A stretch of DNA of 64,000 bases from Phaeosaccion multiseriatum (lineage: Eukaryota > Ochrophyta, other classes): assembly GCA_965112735.1 (NCBI GenBank), contig OZ218961.1, positions 1,054,001 through 1,118,000 of the forward strand, read 5' to 3'. A program made the translations under genes and the position numbers. Each line of letters begins with the position of its first letter. Within the stretch, counting starts at the first letter, position 1. Below, one piece after another: positions 1 to 12,702 of this stretch. Under the pieces are notes generated by a model that saw nothing but the letters and a program-made list of their open reading frames with translations, ran no database searches and was not told the origin of the DNA.

Positions 1-75
1 CTCCCTCCGTTCGTCCATCCCTCCCTTCCTTCTTTACTCTCTCCCTCCCTCCGGTCGTCCATCCATCCCCCCCAC

Positions 76-754
76 CTCTCTTGCGTCTTGATGCTTTCAA
101 ACACTGTCTTCCTGATAGTGAGAACATGAGTGCGTGCGTGTGTGCATGTGTGCCTCACCTCCAAAGGCTCCGTGGTTGAGAAAGGACCAGGAAGGATCCA
201 AAAGGAAAAGGTTTTTGGCAGCCGCAGAGCCGAAGGCGGGAAAGGGGGAGGGGGCAGTGTGTTCACTGTTACCGTCCCTGTTTTCTCTTCTGCTGACTTT
301 CACGATGTCTGAAGGTAGAGGAGGTGGTGTGTACCTGTTGTGAGTGAAGGGAAGAGGGTGGATGGGTAGGTGGTGAGTGAGTTGGGGTTGGGGGGGAGAG
401 GGAGGGAGGGAGGGAGGGAGGGAGGGAGTGTGGGAGGGAAACAGACAGGTCATGGGGCTCCTTCCCACAGAACAAAGGCGGACTCTCCCATACTCACCTC
501 TCCTTGGGAAGTCTCAGCAGCTCCTCGACATTGTCCGAATGGAACGACCCGAAGCCTCGGTATCCTCGGTGTCGCTCCTCCTCCTCGTCCTCCTCGTCCT
601 CCTCCTCGCCCCTTTCTCTCGTTGAGGCCCTTACTACTGGCGGGCCGTCTGTGATGGTGCTACCAGAGCGAGTGCAGAGACGAAAAACTTGACTGCATCG
701 CGCCGCAGCGGTAGCGTGGCGTCTAAGATTACAGTGAAGATACGCGAAGCTCAT
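76..754 (-). CDS. Class V aminotransferase-like PLP enzyme, 5' part only (runs off the left edge)
   Basis: Exon 1 (754-498) starts with a basic, serine/arginine-rich leader that looks like a mitochondrial or plastid targeting peptide, followed by an acidic linker. The donor is AG|GTGAGT in phase 2. Exon 2 (289-159) restores the frame and contains LLDPSWSFLNHGAFGG, which resembles the conserved start of isopenicillin-N-epimerase/cysteine-lyase-like class V aminotransferases (F-L-N-H-G-x-F-G). A possible exon 3 (111-76) fits in phase 1 but is tentative. The PLP lysine and the rest of the fold lie outside the window. An alternative start lies 9 codons upstream at 781. The family call rests on one motif, so substrate and reaction cannot be stated. 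Confidence 0.55.
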
Positions 755-1006
755 CGGGAGGAGGGCGGGATTTCCCCCCAACCCTCCTCTCTTCTCTGCC
801 TTCTTGGCTTCGCTACAGCTGTATGTGTGGACCTACATCGACGCAGCCACATTTCTTTGCTCTTTCCATATGTACACGGAGAGATTTATGTGATCTTTAT
901 GTTCTCTCTCTCTCGATCATTAACTTACGAGTCTAAGCTGATCGATCTTTGGCGACGGTTGACGGCCCGTTGGTCATCCCGGGCAGCCCCGCCTTCTTCT
1001 TCTTGC

Positions 1007-1014
1007 TATATATA
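1007..1014 (+). promoter_or_regulatory. Possible TATA box between divergent genes
   Basis: TATATATA lies about 237 bases upstream of the ATG at 1251, in the 496-base gap between the divergent starts at 754 and 1251. It is the only clear TATA-like element there. Because the element is palindromic, the sequence does not show its orientation. The rest of the gap has no convincing gene. Confidence 0.2.
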
Positions 1015-1250
1015 TGTTCTTCGACAGGAATAGAAAAGCAGTTAGATGAGTGCCGGAAGAAGCAAGAGCGCGACGGCGACCACTTCCGGCTAGAGCATAT
1101 GTGCCGCTTGCTGACGAACAAAGAACACAGCAAGCTCACACTGTTGAGGTGACCGTTTGAGGCAAGGAAATCGACACCCTCCCTTCGTCTCTTCTCTCCT
1201 CCTTGAACAAGGCAGGAAGGAAAGAAGACAGTTCACGAACGAGAGGGGCC

Positions 1251-1796
1251 ATGGCTGGGAACTCCTCCTCGGCCCGGAGGCCGCTCCATCCGGACCTATC
1301 GCCGTCGATCTCTCTTACCATGGAGCTGGAGGAGGAGAGGCAGCAACTGGCGGCGGCGAGAAAGGTGCTGGAACAGCGTTATCTCTTCCGGCACGCCACG
1401 ATTACCGAGTTTGGGAAGGTTCACGCGACGAGCCTGAAGAACGTCAAGGTCAAGTTCTTCAAGCAGTGCAAGGTGGCCAAACAAAGGAACGAGGAGGTGC
1501 TGAAGCTCATTCGAAAGGTTGGTTAGGTTGTTGTTGGTTGGTTGGTTGGTTGGTTGTTGATTACCTAGTCCGCCTTGTGTCTACTCGCCTGAACTCGGTC
1601 GCCTGTAAGGCTATATAAGGTCGCTAAAAGCGGCTCGCTCCCGAAGTAATCTGTGTGCTGTCAACCGCCCTGCCTCTCCCTAATCCTCCCTCCTTCAGTC
1701 GACCCATCTCCTCTTCAGTGTCATCACCCGCTGCTACTCTCTCTCCCTAACCTCCCCTCCTGCCCTCCCCGTCCCCTTTACAATCTCTTCACCCGC

Positions 1797-1834
<38 letters not shown>

Positions 1835-2546
1835 CCTCCCTGCCCCCTTCACAGACCAACGAAGACTTCAAGGCCAAAGAGGATGCAGTGGCCTCGATGC
1901 GGCAACTCAGACAGCAACAGGAGCGCTTTCTCACACAGGTGGAAACTGTCAGGCCGTCGTGGCAAGAAGAGCAGGTACGTACGTACACGTATGTGTGTAC
2001 GTGGGGGCCTACGTAAGGGACTACGTATGAGAGTTGTTGATCTTGGTCAGACCGGAAGGCTCGACAGGACAGAGGAGAGTGGGCGCTTCGAGGTGGGGGG
2101 CGGGGGGGGGTGTTGCGTAGTCCTCTTTGTGTGGTAAGCAACTCCTGTCTTGTCCACTCGACTCCACTCCTCCACTGCAGTTCAGCTCAAGTCAGTTCAG
2201 GTCCATGTTTAGACCGACCTTTCGAAACAAAACAGCTATTGATATCCCATGATCCCAATATCGACCGATCTACAACTCAATACCGACATGGACTCCCATG
2301 TGTGGTTTCGGTTTCCGGGAGCAGATGCACAAGAGGCTGGCGACGATGCATGCACTGGAGAAGGCACGGTTTGAGAGTGAGCTGCGCAGACAAGCCAAAC
2401 AGGAGGACTTTGTGAGAGAACAGGCCACTCGGGCAGCGTTGGAGAGGAAGAGGCACGAGCTCATGGTAGCGCAGGTAGGGAGGGATTCTGACTGTTACTA
2501 TCTGTCTGTCTTTCTGTCTGTATGTCTTTGTCCGTCTGTCTGTCTG

Positions 2547-2593
<47 letters not shown>

Positions 2594-3533
2594 CTCTCGT
2601 CTCTCTGCCTGCATGTCTGCATATGTGTCTGTGTGTGTGTCTCTGTCTACCCTCTCTCTCTAATCCCTCTCTAATCCCTCCCTCACACACACACACACAC
2701 ACACACACGTGTACGCACAGCTCGGAGAGCAACACGACGATGCGGAGAGGGCGGTGCGTAGAGAGGCTCTCTCCTCAGAGGTCAAAAGTCTCGATCGGGA
2801 AATCTACACGCAGGCAGCCAAGGCCGCCAGAGAGACCCACCAGGCCTTGATGCAGCAGCAGATATTTCCAGGGGGGGGCGGACCGGATGGCAGTGGAAGG
2901 AGAGGGGGGCAGCAGCAGCAACAGGAGGTTGATCCGGGCGTAGTTGCTTCCATCGGGAAGGCCCTTCAGGTATGTCTGTTTCGTTTGTTTGATGGTTTTT
3001 GGGCAGCAAGAACCCGGGGTGGAGGGGTGGAGAGGGGGGGGGGGTCGGGGCGGTGCGAGTGGGAATGAGCCCAGAGCAGGAAAAGATGAGGGAGGGAAGG
3101 AGGGGGGGTGTAGGGAGGAGTACAGGCCAGTACAGGACAGGGGAAGGGAGGGAGACCAACGAAGCTTCCAAGAAGCGATTGGGGCGCTGTGATGTGTCTA
3201 TTGGGGCGCTGTGATGTGTCTATTGGGGCGCTGTGATGTGTCTATTGGGGCGCTGTGATGTGTCTATTGGGGCGCTGTGATGTGTCTATTGGGGCGCTGT
3301 GATGTGTCTATTGGGGCGCTGTGATGTGTCTATTGGGGCGCTGTGATGACAGCTTATGTGCGGCAAAGGGAAGGAAAGGAAGGGGACGGGAAGGAAAGGG
3401 AAGGGAAGAAAGGGAAGAGAAGCTTTACGCGGGGCTACATCGTAGTCTTAACCTATCATGTGTCCCATGTGGATAGTCCTCCTCGCCACATGTACATGTA
3501 CATATATATATAATATATATATATATAATATAT

Positions 3534-3564
<31 letters not shown>

Positions 3565-6500
3565 TGACAGTGCATCCTCTTTCTTTTGTCAGGATGCCTA
3601 CAAGGAAAAAGAGGAAGCCGCCGCTGCAGGAGAGGGGGCGGGGAGGAGAGGGTTTCTGCGTAGGTGAGTGGACACACACACACAGAGAGAGAGGGGGGGG
3701 GTGGGGTTGTTTTTTAATGAACAAGTAGTCGTATGTGGTACTGCGGCGTTTCTTCACCGTCTCTCTACCTCACTCCCTCTACGCCGCCCTCTCTTACCTC
3801 TCCAACCTCGTGTATTCGGCTTACCTCCTCCTCCTCCTCCTCCTCCTCCTCCTCCTCCTCCTCCTCCTCCTCCCCCTTCACCTTGCCCATAAGTGATCTT
3901 TACGACTTCACGACAGCATTCGCTGAGCGGCAGCAGCAGCAGCAAGAGAGAAGCAATAACGAACTCGAGAGGGATCCCAACGACGTCGCTTCCACCGCTG
4001 TATCACCAACTGCTGGTGATGATCGCAGCGCTGCTCGTGCTCACGGCGCTTGGCTGGCACAGCAACTGTCTCTCGATGCCGCCGCAGCAGCAGCAGCCTC
4101 TTTCCACCAGACGCAGCTTGATGAAAGGCTGGCGGCAGCAGCAGCAGCAGCAGCGTCAGCAGCAGATGGTGATACAGCAGCGGCAGGAAAGAAGCAACGA
4201 GTGCGGCGGCCTAAGTCGCAGGCAAAGGAGCAGCAAGGGCGAGAAGAGGCGCAGCAGCATGCAGATGGGGGGGGGCATGAGCCGCAGCAGTTGGTGATAC
4301 AGCGGCAGCATGCAGATGGGGGGAGGCGTGAACAGCAGCAGCGCAGACGCCGAGCGGGCTCCTCGGCTTCCCCTTCCGCTGCCAGTCGTGCACGCCCCCG
4401 CAGCCCCTCAAGAGCAGCAGTTGATGATACGGCAGCAGGAAGCTCACAGATGGCAGCGGCGAAGCCTTGTGCTCCACGGAGTGCACTGGAAAGACAAATG
4501 GGGCATGCTGTCGAGAACGAAAAGCACCTCAGGGGAGGGGCCACGACACTCACGCGTGTGACAACTCCCATAGACCTCTCTGTCGTCCTCGCACCGCACG
4601 ACTCCTCCTCTTCCTCCTCTTCCTCCTCTTCCTCCTCCTCTTCTTCCTCTTCCACTCCGTGCCCCGGTCCTGCAGTGGCGGTGGTAGAGGGAGCAGAAGC
4701 AGGGGCGACCAGCGGTGAATCAGAGCAGCAGCAGCAGCATCAGTTGGTGATACAGCAGCAGCAGTCGGGCGTGTTGCCTCGCAAATCCCTCTCAGCGGGT
4801 TATTCTGGGGCTGGAATCTCAGATGGTGGTGCCGGTGGTGGTGATCGTGTTGGTGGTACGAAGGGAGCCCCTTCGCAGCTGCCGTCGCCAGCAGCCCCTG
4901 TCGTGCTCGGTTTGGGCAAGAAGACCGTAAGCGGAAGGGGTGGTGGAGGTGGTGGGGAGATGGCAGTGGGTGGTGGTCGAAGTGATGACTGCTGCTTGGG
5001 AGCACGGCTCGGGGCAGAGCTGACTCCTTCCGCCTACAGAGGGGTGATAAGGCAGCTCATGGCAACGCTAGAGAGCGGCTTGGGAGGGGCAGGAGTAAGG
5101 GCAGCAGTTGGTGATACAGGGGAGAAGAGAGGCTCACCACGTGGTGGGGGCTGTTGCTATGATGACGTCACGCTTCTTCCAGGCCCAGGGGGGGCAGGCC
5201 CAGGGGGGGACGGTGAGGACTTGCTGTCTGCGATGAAAGGAGTTGTAGCCTCGGCAAGTAAGCAGCTAGGAGAGGGAGGACAGGAGAAAGAGGAGGACAG
5301 CCATAGACATGGTGATGACGGCGTGGTTGCTTCCACCGTGCTGGAGCTGCTGCGCTGGAAGGCTCTTCTCCCTCCGGAGCTTCTCTCGGGACGGGTGACG
5401 CTGGACAAGATTAAAGCCCATCACAGGGCACACAAGCAGGTGAGTGTTCGTTTCAGTTTATTGGTTGATTGCCCTTCGATGTTTCGTGGATATCATTATT
5501 ATATCGAACACATCGATAACGCTCCTGAGCCCACACAAACGCTTCCGTTCAAGTTGGTGAGGGTGAGGGGGGGGGTTGGGGATTTGGGCATCCGTCGATC
5601 ACAGATGACACAGGGGTTGGAACTTGAGCACTGACTTGGACTGAATCCTTTGCTTCGTCTCCATCCACACACACATACACACGCACACACACACACACAA
5701 ACACACACACGCACACACACACACACGCACGCACACACACACACACACACACGCACAGGGAGGAGAGGAGGAAATGTGGGAGCTGTTGACAGGACACATT
5801 CGGCGTTTGATCTCTGCGGGGAGTGGCAAAGGAGGAATGCATCCGGCCAGAGCAGTCGAAGTCTTCACCCCCGTCTTGCTTCCTCCTCCACAGCAGGGGG
5901 GGATTCAGCTCCAAGGGGGCGCAGAGGTGTCTACAGCCGACCGAGACAGACTCGCGAGGAAGATCTCAGGTGGGGGGCGAGGGGTGAGGGATGAGGGGTG
6001 AGGAGTGAGGAGTGAGGAGTGAGGAGTGAGGAGCAGTTTCAGGGTCACTCTTAGGTTTTAGTCGGTGGACCGCGACAAAGCAATATCGAGAACCGATATC
6101 GTATCGATGGAATATATCGTATCGATGGTATTCCATCGCCGGTGACTGTAATTGATAGGTTGGCAGATAGGTAGGGAGGGGGGGTGGGTTGGATAGGTCG
6201 ATCGGTTAGGTACGTATGTACTGACGTAGGTTGGTAGGAAGATTGGTAGGTAGGCAAGAGAAGGTAGATAAGTAGGTGGGTAGGAAGGAGTGGGAGGGTG
6301 GGTAAGTAGGTAGGTAAAGGGAGAGATAATGGCTTACAGCAGAGACAGAGAGAGAATCTTGAGAGTCGGCAGTACCAGTAGAGCATCAGTGGAGCATGAG
6401 TGGAGCATCAGTGTAGTACCAGTGGAGCGCCAGTGAGGCACCAGTGAGGCACCAGTGAAGCGCCAGGGGAGCAATTTAGGGTTGATGTACTGTCATGTTC

Positions 6501-7386
6501 ATGCACATTTTGTGTTTTTGTGTCTTTACTCAAACGTTTGAGTGACCTCCTCGCCCCCTCCACCCCCCCCCACTCTTTACACCCAACCACTACTCCCACG
6601 ACACGACCAGGGCTCCTCACTTCGGTAGCGACGGGCGGCGACGGTAGCAGCAGCAGCAGGGGCAGCAGCAGCAGCGGCAACAGGCAGAACTCTGTGTCAG
6701 CCGCAGCAGCCACCTCTCCAGGGGGGGGCAGAAAGAGCCCCCGGGGGGCAGCATCGAGGTCGTCCTTGCCTGTTGCTTTCCCCTCCTCCTCGACACCTGT
6801 TGTTGGCGCGTCGTCATCGGCGTCACATTTGACAGCAGTAGCATCGTCAGTGGCAGGGAAAGGAGATGAGAAGCGCAGAGGATTGCTAAAAGCAAGCGGT
6901 TCTCTGCGGTCTGTGAGGAAGTCAAGCATCACTGTGGTTCAGCAGCAGCCGCAGCAGCAGCAGGCCGGGGGTGGGGTGGGGAGCAGGGTGGGTGTCCAAG
7001 CCTTGGTGGGGGCAGGAGCAGCAGCAGCAGCAGGAGGAGGAGAAAGAGGAAGAGGAGGGGGAGGAATGGTGGAAGGTGGTAGCCGAGACGAAGCACCAAC
7101 ACGCCTAGAGGAGCTTGAGGGAGATGAAATTGTGAGCAGCAGCAGCGACGATGATGAGCTGGGGTTGTCACTTATGTCAATGAAATCGATTGGGTCAGGG
7201 CTAGGCTTGGGAGGAGGAGGAGGAGGGGCAGAGAGGTCATCTGGGTTGGTAAGTGGGCTTGTAGCAGCCCAATCAGCGGTATCAGCAGCGGCAGCGGCGG
7301 CGGCAGACGGTGGTCGCGACGGCAGGAGCAGCAGCGGAGCTGTGCCAACCGCCGAGGCGGACATTTCACAGCTCGTGGACTTTTAG
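1251..7386 (+). CDS. Large coiled-coil protein with Q/A/S/G-rich C-terminal half, 8 exons
   Basis: Exons are 1251-1517, 1855-1974, 2325-2474, 2721-2969, 3593-3663, 3894-5439, 5759-5969 and 6611-7386. Every junction is GT-AG and phases close, giving 1129 aa. The ATG sits in a strong context (gccATGGc). Residues 1 to ~260 are charged, heptad-like coiled coil (for example LRQQQERFLTQVETVRP). Exon 6 encodes tracts of Q, A, S and G with several Q-L-V-I-Q-type insertions. The last exon is S/G/A-rich with an acidic DDDE patch and ends VDF. A long amino-terminal coiled coil with a disordered tail suggests a structural or centrosome/cytoskeleton-associated protein, but I recognise no family. Introns carry an 8-copy 22-bp minisatellite, an AT run and CA repeats. 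Confidence 0.75.
3179..3352 (+). repeat. 22-bp minisatellite, about 8 copies, in an intron
   Basis: The unit ttggggcgctgtgatgtgtc plus ta repeats head to tail without visible variation for seven copies, then a truncated eighth copy ends in gatgacagc. It lies in the 2970-3592 intron. Identical units indicate recent expansion or homogenisation. Confidence 0.95.
3501..3565 (+). repeat. AT microsatellite in intron
   Basis: Alternating AT with occasional AATAT interruptions sits just upstream of the acceptor at 3592 and is followed by a pyrimidine tract (cctctttcttttgtcag). Confidence 0.9.
5668..5757 (+). repeat. CA microsatellite forming the acceptor side of an intron
   Basis: Alternating CA with sparse G interruptions (acgcac) continues directly into the acceptor gcacag at 5758. 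The repeat therefore serves as the region normally occupied by a polypyrimidine tract. Confidence 0.9.
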
Positions 7387-8735
7387 TTCTAATCAATTCA
7401 TTCATCAAATATGTATTATAGTTGATGTTCCGAGGAGGCGAGGAATGTTCCGCATGCCTCTCCATACCCCTCCTGTCGTTGTGCTGCTGCTCTTCCCAAG
7501 CGCATGCTTTGCCCCCCTTTGACCTCAAACCGAGAAGCGAAAGCGTAAGCCATCCCCACTCTTGTACGTACCCCTATACAACTGTTGCATAGTGAGTGCA
7601 GCTGGACGGACTGACTGACTGACTGACTGACTGACTGACTCAATGAACCACTGCGTACAACTGGACTGACTGACTGATTGACTGACTGACTGACTGAATA
7701 AACCACTGCGTGGCTCCTCTGCTCCCTCCCGTCCCTCCGTGGGGCAAGAGCTCGTCGTCGACAGCGCCCCTTCTCTCTCTCTGTCTCTCTCTCTCCCTCT
7801 GTGTTCAGGCAGCGCCCCTTCTCTCTCTGTGTCTCCCTCCCTCCCTCTGTGTTCCTACCTAGGTCTTGTCTCAATAAATCTCCTCCTCTCCTCTCCTCTC
7901 CCCCCTCTAACCCTCCCTCTTCCTCTCTTTTGTTGTTGTTGTTGTGCTCTGTCTAAGTCTATAATACGCTCCTCCTCGTCCTCCTCCTCCTCCTCCTCCT
8001 CCTCCTCGTCGTTGTCGTGCTTGGACTCTCATCCCCCAACACTTGTTTTTCTCTTTCTTCCTCTCCTTTCCTTCCCCTCTCGCTGTACATGTGTTCCATC
8101 CTCCCTCCTCTCTCCTCTCTCTTGCTTCTAATCTGACACTGATTGATACCCTACCAAAAAACACGCACACACACAAAACTACACTTCACGCGAAGTAACT
8201 AAGCAACTACTAACTAGTCCAACGCTCCCAAAAAATAACGAAGAAGGTACTCTTGGTGAAAAACTACAGTACTCTAATCGTACACTACAGTACAGTACCC
8301 GCCCAAAACTGTAAAAACAACAACAACAGCACCAACACGCACTCACCACTATCGAGTGACACACACACAAATACCCCTAAACAGTCCTCTATACGTCATC
8401 GATCGTATAGGACCCACAAAACATCTCCTCCCCTCCCCTCCTCTCCCCTCCCCGCCCTTCCTCTTCTAGGCCTTCCTTTCCGTTCCCCTTTTGGAGCCCT
8501 CTCATATCTCTCGTCTGAGTATGCATTAAGTCACCAAATCGTAGAAAGAATCCCCCAACCCCCCCCTCAAAACCGCTCCACCCACCCTGCTCTGCCTTGG
8601 CCTGCCCTGCCTTGGCCTGCCCGCCGGGGAGAATCCCTCTCTCTGTCCCGTGCGCGCACGTGTGTGTGCGTGTGCGTGCGTGTGTGTGTGTGTGCCCTCT
8701 CCTCCTCCTCCTCCTCCTCCTCCTCCTCCTCTGTC
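7387..8735. other. Convergent intergenic region with GACT and CT repeats
   Basis: This lies between the stop of the coiled-coil gene (+) and the stop of the deacetylase gene (-). It holds a GACT tetranucleotide array (about 7607-7690), AATAAA at 7697-7702 and again near 7873, CT runs, and CTC runs near 7980 and 8700. Open frames here are low-complexity and I see no gene. Confidence 0.6.
7697..7702 (+). terminator. Candidate polyadenylation signal AATAAA
   Basis: AATAAA lies 311 bases after the stop at 7386, at the end of the GACT array. A second copy lies near 7873. Either could serve the coiled-coil gene. Confidence 0.3.
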
Positions 8736-11700
8736 TCAAGACTGAGCAGACTGAGCTGTCATCATGGAAGTGGGAGGCTTCCCTCGTGAAAAGTCAGTGG
8801 AGGCTCTCCGCTTCTTCTTCACGCCCCCTCGTCGGCTGCCGCTCTTCTTCCCACCGCCACCACCACTGCTGCTGCTGCTGCTGCTGCCCTCTCCTCCTCC
8901 TCCTCCTCCTCCTCCTCCTCCTCCTCCTCCTCCTCCTTCTGCCTGGCGCTGCTCCTGCTGCACCTTGAGCTGCTGGGCCTCGTCCCTGAGCTTCCGACTC
9001 TGTGTCTGATACAGGACCTTGTTGGTATACACCACAATCTTCTCCAATACCTCCGCTCGGTTCATGTCCGGGTAGAGCGTAGGAGCCGTATGTAACCTAA
9101 AGTCCGGCCCATACACGGGAAAGTCGTCGTGTTCGGGAATTGCTTGCGGCAGGGCCTCTGAGGCAAACGGTCCAATCACCGCTGCCGTCAGCACGGTCCA
9201 CAGCCGAGCAGTACTCCTTGGCTCATATCCCCCTCCCCCAAGTACAAGCATGGGCAGCTTGGTACGCTCCACCCTCTCCACACACTTTTGCAGCCCGCGT
9301 GAGGTGAGGTTGAATGGCCCCAGAGGATCGTCGGACAGTCCGTCAGCACCGCATTGCAGGACGACGGCCTGGGGCTGGAAGAAGCGCATGACTTGATCAA
9401 AGACGCTGTCGAAGAGGGGGCAGAAGGAAGCGTCGCTGCAGCCGCTGTTGAGGGGGACATTGACGGAGTAGTATCTTTTGTTTGGGAGGAGAGAGTTTTT
9501 TTCCGGGGGGGAGGGGGGGGAGGGGTGGGAGGGGTGGGAGGCGGGGAGGGGAGAGAGATGGGGAGGGAAAGGTGGGGGGGAAGAGAGAGAGGGAGGGGGA
9601 GGGGGAGGGAAGGAGAGGGAGAATAGAGGGGAGGAGAGGAGAGGGAGTAAGCGAGACTGGCAGGAGGACAGTAGCAACAGCGAAAGTAAGACACAATCCT
9701 TTCTTTTGTATCCTCATCTTTGCGCCTCTCTCATTATTTTGTTCTTCTGCTTTTCCTTCAGTCCAGCGAGCCCAACTCACTTCCTTCCTTCCTTCCTCAC
9801 CTCCCCTTGACTTACTTTCCGCGCGCAGCCCCCACGTCAGTGAATTTGCCCGTGCCGGGGTAGAAGCCTTTGCAGAACTTGTGCCATGAAACGGTCAGCA
9901 CGCGGTCACTGGTGTAGAAGGCTTCCTCCACCCCATCTGGTACGATGAGGGAGAGGACGCAGAGGTGAGGAGTGTCAGGACAGAAGGGTGAGGGGTGTCA
10001 GGACAGGAGACAGGTGTGAGGGGTGTCAGGACAGAGGGGTGAGGGGTGTCAGGACAGGGCACACCTCACCCACGCACCCACGCACCTACCCAACCACGCA
10101 CCCACCCATGCACCATACTTCACCCACCCTTTGACATCCCCCCCCCTACCCATTGACATACCACTCTCATCCGCTCCTTTCCATACTACACTCAATCCAC
10201 CCATTGACATACTACACCCACCCATTGACATAAGCCTACACACACCCTCGCACCCACCTGGATGATGAACATCGAGGTCCAAGTAGAGCACTCTGCGGAA
10301 GCGTTTCAGAAGCATCATGATGGACAGTACACAGTCATTGACATAGCAGAAGCCCCCCGCACTCCTCTTCTTGGCGTGGTGTCGGCCCCCTCCCCAGTTG
10401 ATAACCGCGTCTGCCTCTCCTCGGAGGAGAAGGTTGGCGCCCTGGATAGAAGCACCGGCTACGGCACAGCTGAAAGAAAAGTTTTGTGTGTGTGTGTGTT
10501 GGATTTGTTGGAATTCATTCCGTGGTTTGCGCGACAGGGTAGACACGACAGCACAAAGGGGGGCGGTGTGAGTGTGAGTGAATGAGTGAGTGGGTAGGTG
10601 TGTGAGTCTTCACGCGTCAGTGCATACGTCAGTGAGGTGAGCGAGAGTGAATAAATTCGATCGATCGTTTCGTTCGTTCTTTTGTTCAGACAAGGCAGAC
10701 GGAGACGAGCAGGAGCAGAGACAACATACAAACGAAACGAAACGAAACGAAACAATTTAAGCGTAAAGCAAATCAACTCACTCCCCCCCTCCCTTCCCTC
10801 CCTTCCTCCCTCCCTCCCTCCCTCACCCCCCCACTCACTCCCTCACTCACTCCCTCACTCACTTGTAGTCCCACAGTCCCTCAAACAGCTCGCAGTCGTC
10901 AGTCAGCCCCATGTCCTCCAACTGCTGCTGACGGTCGGGGTCGTTGGCCAAGTCATCCCCCCCTGAGGGACTGCGCATGGCTTCCAGGTAGGCAGGGTCG
11001 TGAAAGGCGGTGAGGTGTGCGACGGAGGCCATGGGTGGCGCCACCACGCGCACCTGTATGTGTGGAGTTGGAAGAGATGCGATGGGTGGCCATGGATGGA
11101 TGGAGGGATGGATGAAATGGATGGATGAAATGGATGCCTGCTCGTCTCTCCATCTGCGCTTGTTGTGTGCTCCCCATCCTCACCCTCTCCCCCCTCCTCC
11201 TCTCCCCCCCCCTCCTCCTCCTCCTCCTCCTCCTCCTCCTCCTCCTCCTCCCCCTCCTCCTCCTCCCCCTCCTCCTCCTCCTCCTCCTCCTCCTCCTCCT
11301 CCTCTTCCTCCTCCTCCTCCTCCTTCGTTCTCCTCCTCCGTCCCCTCATCTCCCTCCCTCCCTCCATCCATCCATCCCCCCTTCCTCCCTCCCCTCCCAC
11401 CCCACCCCACCAATCGTCCCTCCTAGTCTCTCACCTGACTCATGAGGCCGCATGCCGACAGCAAAGAGTAGAGCAACCTATCCCTATCCTCATGCGCCAC
11501 CACCTTCCTACACAACCGCTCGTATTGAGGCGAGTGCATCAGCACCACACGCGATGCGCGTTTGCGCTTCATGGCCCGAAGCGGGTCCGGCGGCGGCGGA
11601 AGCATGATACCAGGAGGGCCGGAGCCGAAACTCAAACTCGTCGGGGCGGGCTGAGGCTCTACCTGCATATCGCCCCCCGGGCTTCTTGTACTACAACTGT

Positions 11701-12637
11701 CAGTGTCCCCACTGCTTCCACCACTACCAATACCACCTGTGCCACACGTCGGGTTGGGACAACTGCCGGTGCTGGTGCTGGTGCTGGTGCTGGTGCTGGT
11801 GCTGCTGGTGCTGCTGATGCTGCTGCTGACGGTAGTGGTGGCGGGGCTGCTGCAAGACTGCTGCTCTGTTTTCTCTTCCTCTGCGTCCTCCTCCTCTTGC
11901 TCTCGCTCTTGCTCGCCCCTGACGCCGCCCACTTCCCCCCCCCCCTCCTCCCCTGCCTCCCGTGCGTCGTCTCCGCTCAATGGCAGCCATGGCGACGACA
12001 TGGGCTGAAAGCTGGTGCTACGGAACACTCCTCCTGCTCCTCCTGCTCCTCGTGTTGCTGCTGATTGCTCCAAGGCGCCATCGGGGCGAGTAGCAGCAGC
12101 AGCACTAGTTGCGTCTTGTTGCTCTGCCCCGCCTGTCTCCTCGAGGTAAGACCTCTGGTACGAAATGCACGTGGAACCTTCGCTCCCCTCCTCTCCATCA
12201 GTGTCCTCCTCATCTCCCTCCGCGACAGGCTCGAAAGGCCTCTTGGTCGGCAAACTGCTCCTCTGCTCTCTGCACGCACTTGTTTCCTCCTCCAAAGGCC
12301 AGGTCATGGACCGCGCCCTACCCCGCATGCCTGGAGTGGGCACCTCTTCGCCGTCCTCGTTCTGTCGCCCTTGATGTGCTGAGGATGCCGCTTCTGGTGG
12401 AACTGTTACTCGTTCTTGTTGTCCCCCAATTGTCACGGCTGGCAGGGGCGGCAAGCAGGCAAAGAAGGAAGAGGGTGTGTGTGCTGCTCCTACTCCCTCT
12501 TGTTCGACTCCTTCCATTGCCGAGCCCGCTGCTGGTGGTTCAGAATCATCCATCGAGATGGCCGAGTCCTCTCCTCGCCTCTCTTGCTGCTCTGCGGCTT
12601 CCAATCTCAAACGTTCTTGTTGCCGCGCCTGCTCCAT
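8736..12637 (-). CDS. Class I histone deacetylase (Rpd3/HDAC8-like) with long disordered N- and C-termini
   Basis: Exons on the minus strand are 12637-11435, 11053-10863, 10469-10258, 9936-9816 and 9474-8736. All junctions are GT-AG with phases 0/2/1/2, giving 821 aa. The catalytic domain begins around residue 370 ([10 protein letters not shown]). It carries the active-site histidine pair in [11 protein letters not shown], zinc ligands in [13 protein letters not shown] and [12 protein letters not shown], and the catalytic tyrosine in [10 protein letters not shown]. It therefore looks active: it would remove acetyl groups from histone lysines using Zn2+. The N-terminal ~370 residues are Glu/Ser/Thr-rich, with a Ser-Thr run and a basic KRKR just before the domain. 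The C-terminus has Gly and Ser runs then a basic KKKRR patch, a likely nuclear localisation signal. An upstream frame (12974-12638) may be the true N-terminus, separated by a 16-C run. Confidence 0.93.
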
Positions 12638-12658
12638 TTCGCGACCCCCCCCCCCCCC

Positions 12659-12702
<44 letters not shown>

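Noticed and set aside
3179-3352. Regularly repeated 22-bp units that could suggest a CRISPR array
   Set aside because: Units are directly adjacent with no unique spacers, and the context is a eukaryotic intron.
8389-9037. Arg-, Glu- or Leu-rich frames across CTC/GGA runs, and similar frames throughout the window
   Set aside because: They are produced by reading triplet microsatellites in any frame and have no splice, domain or start support.
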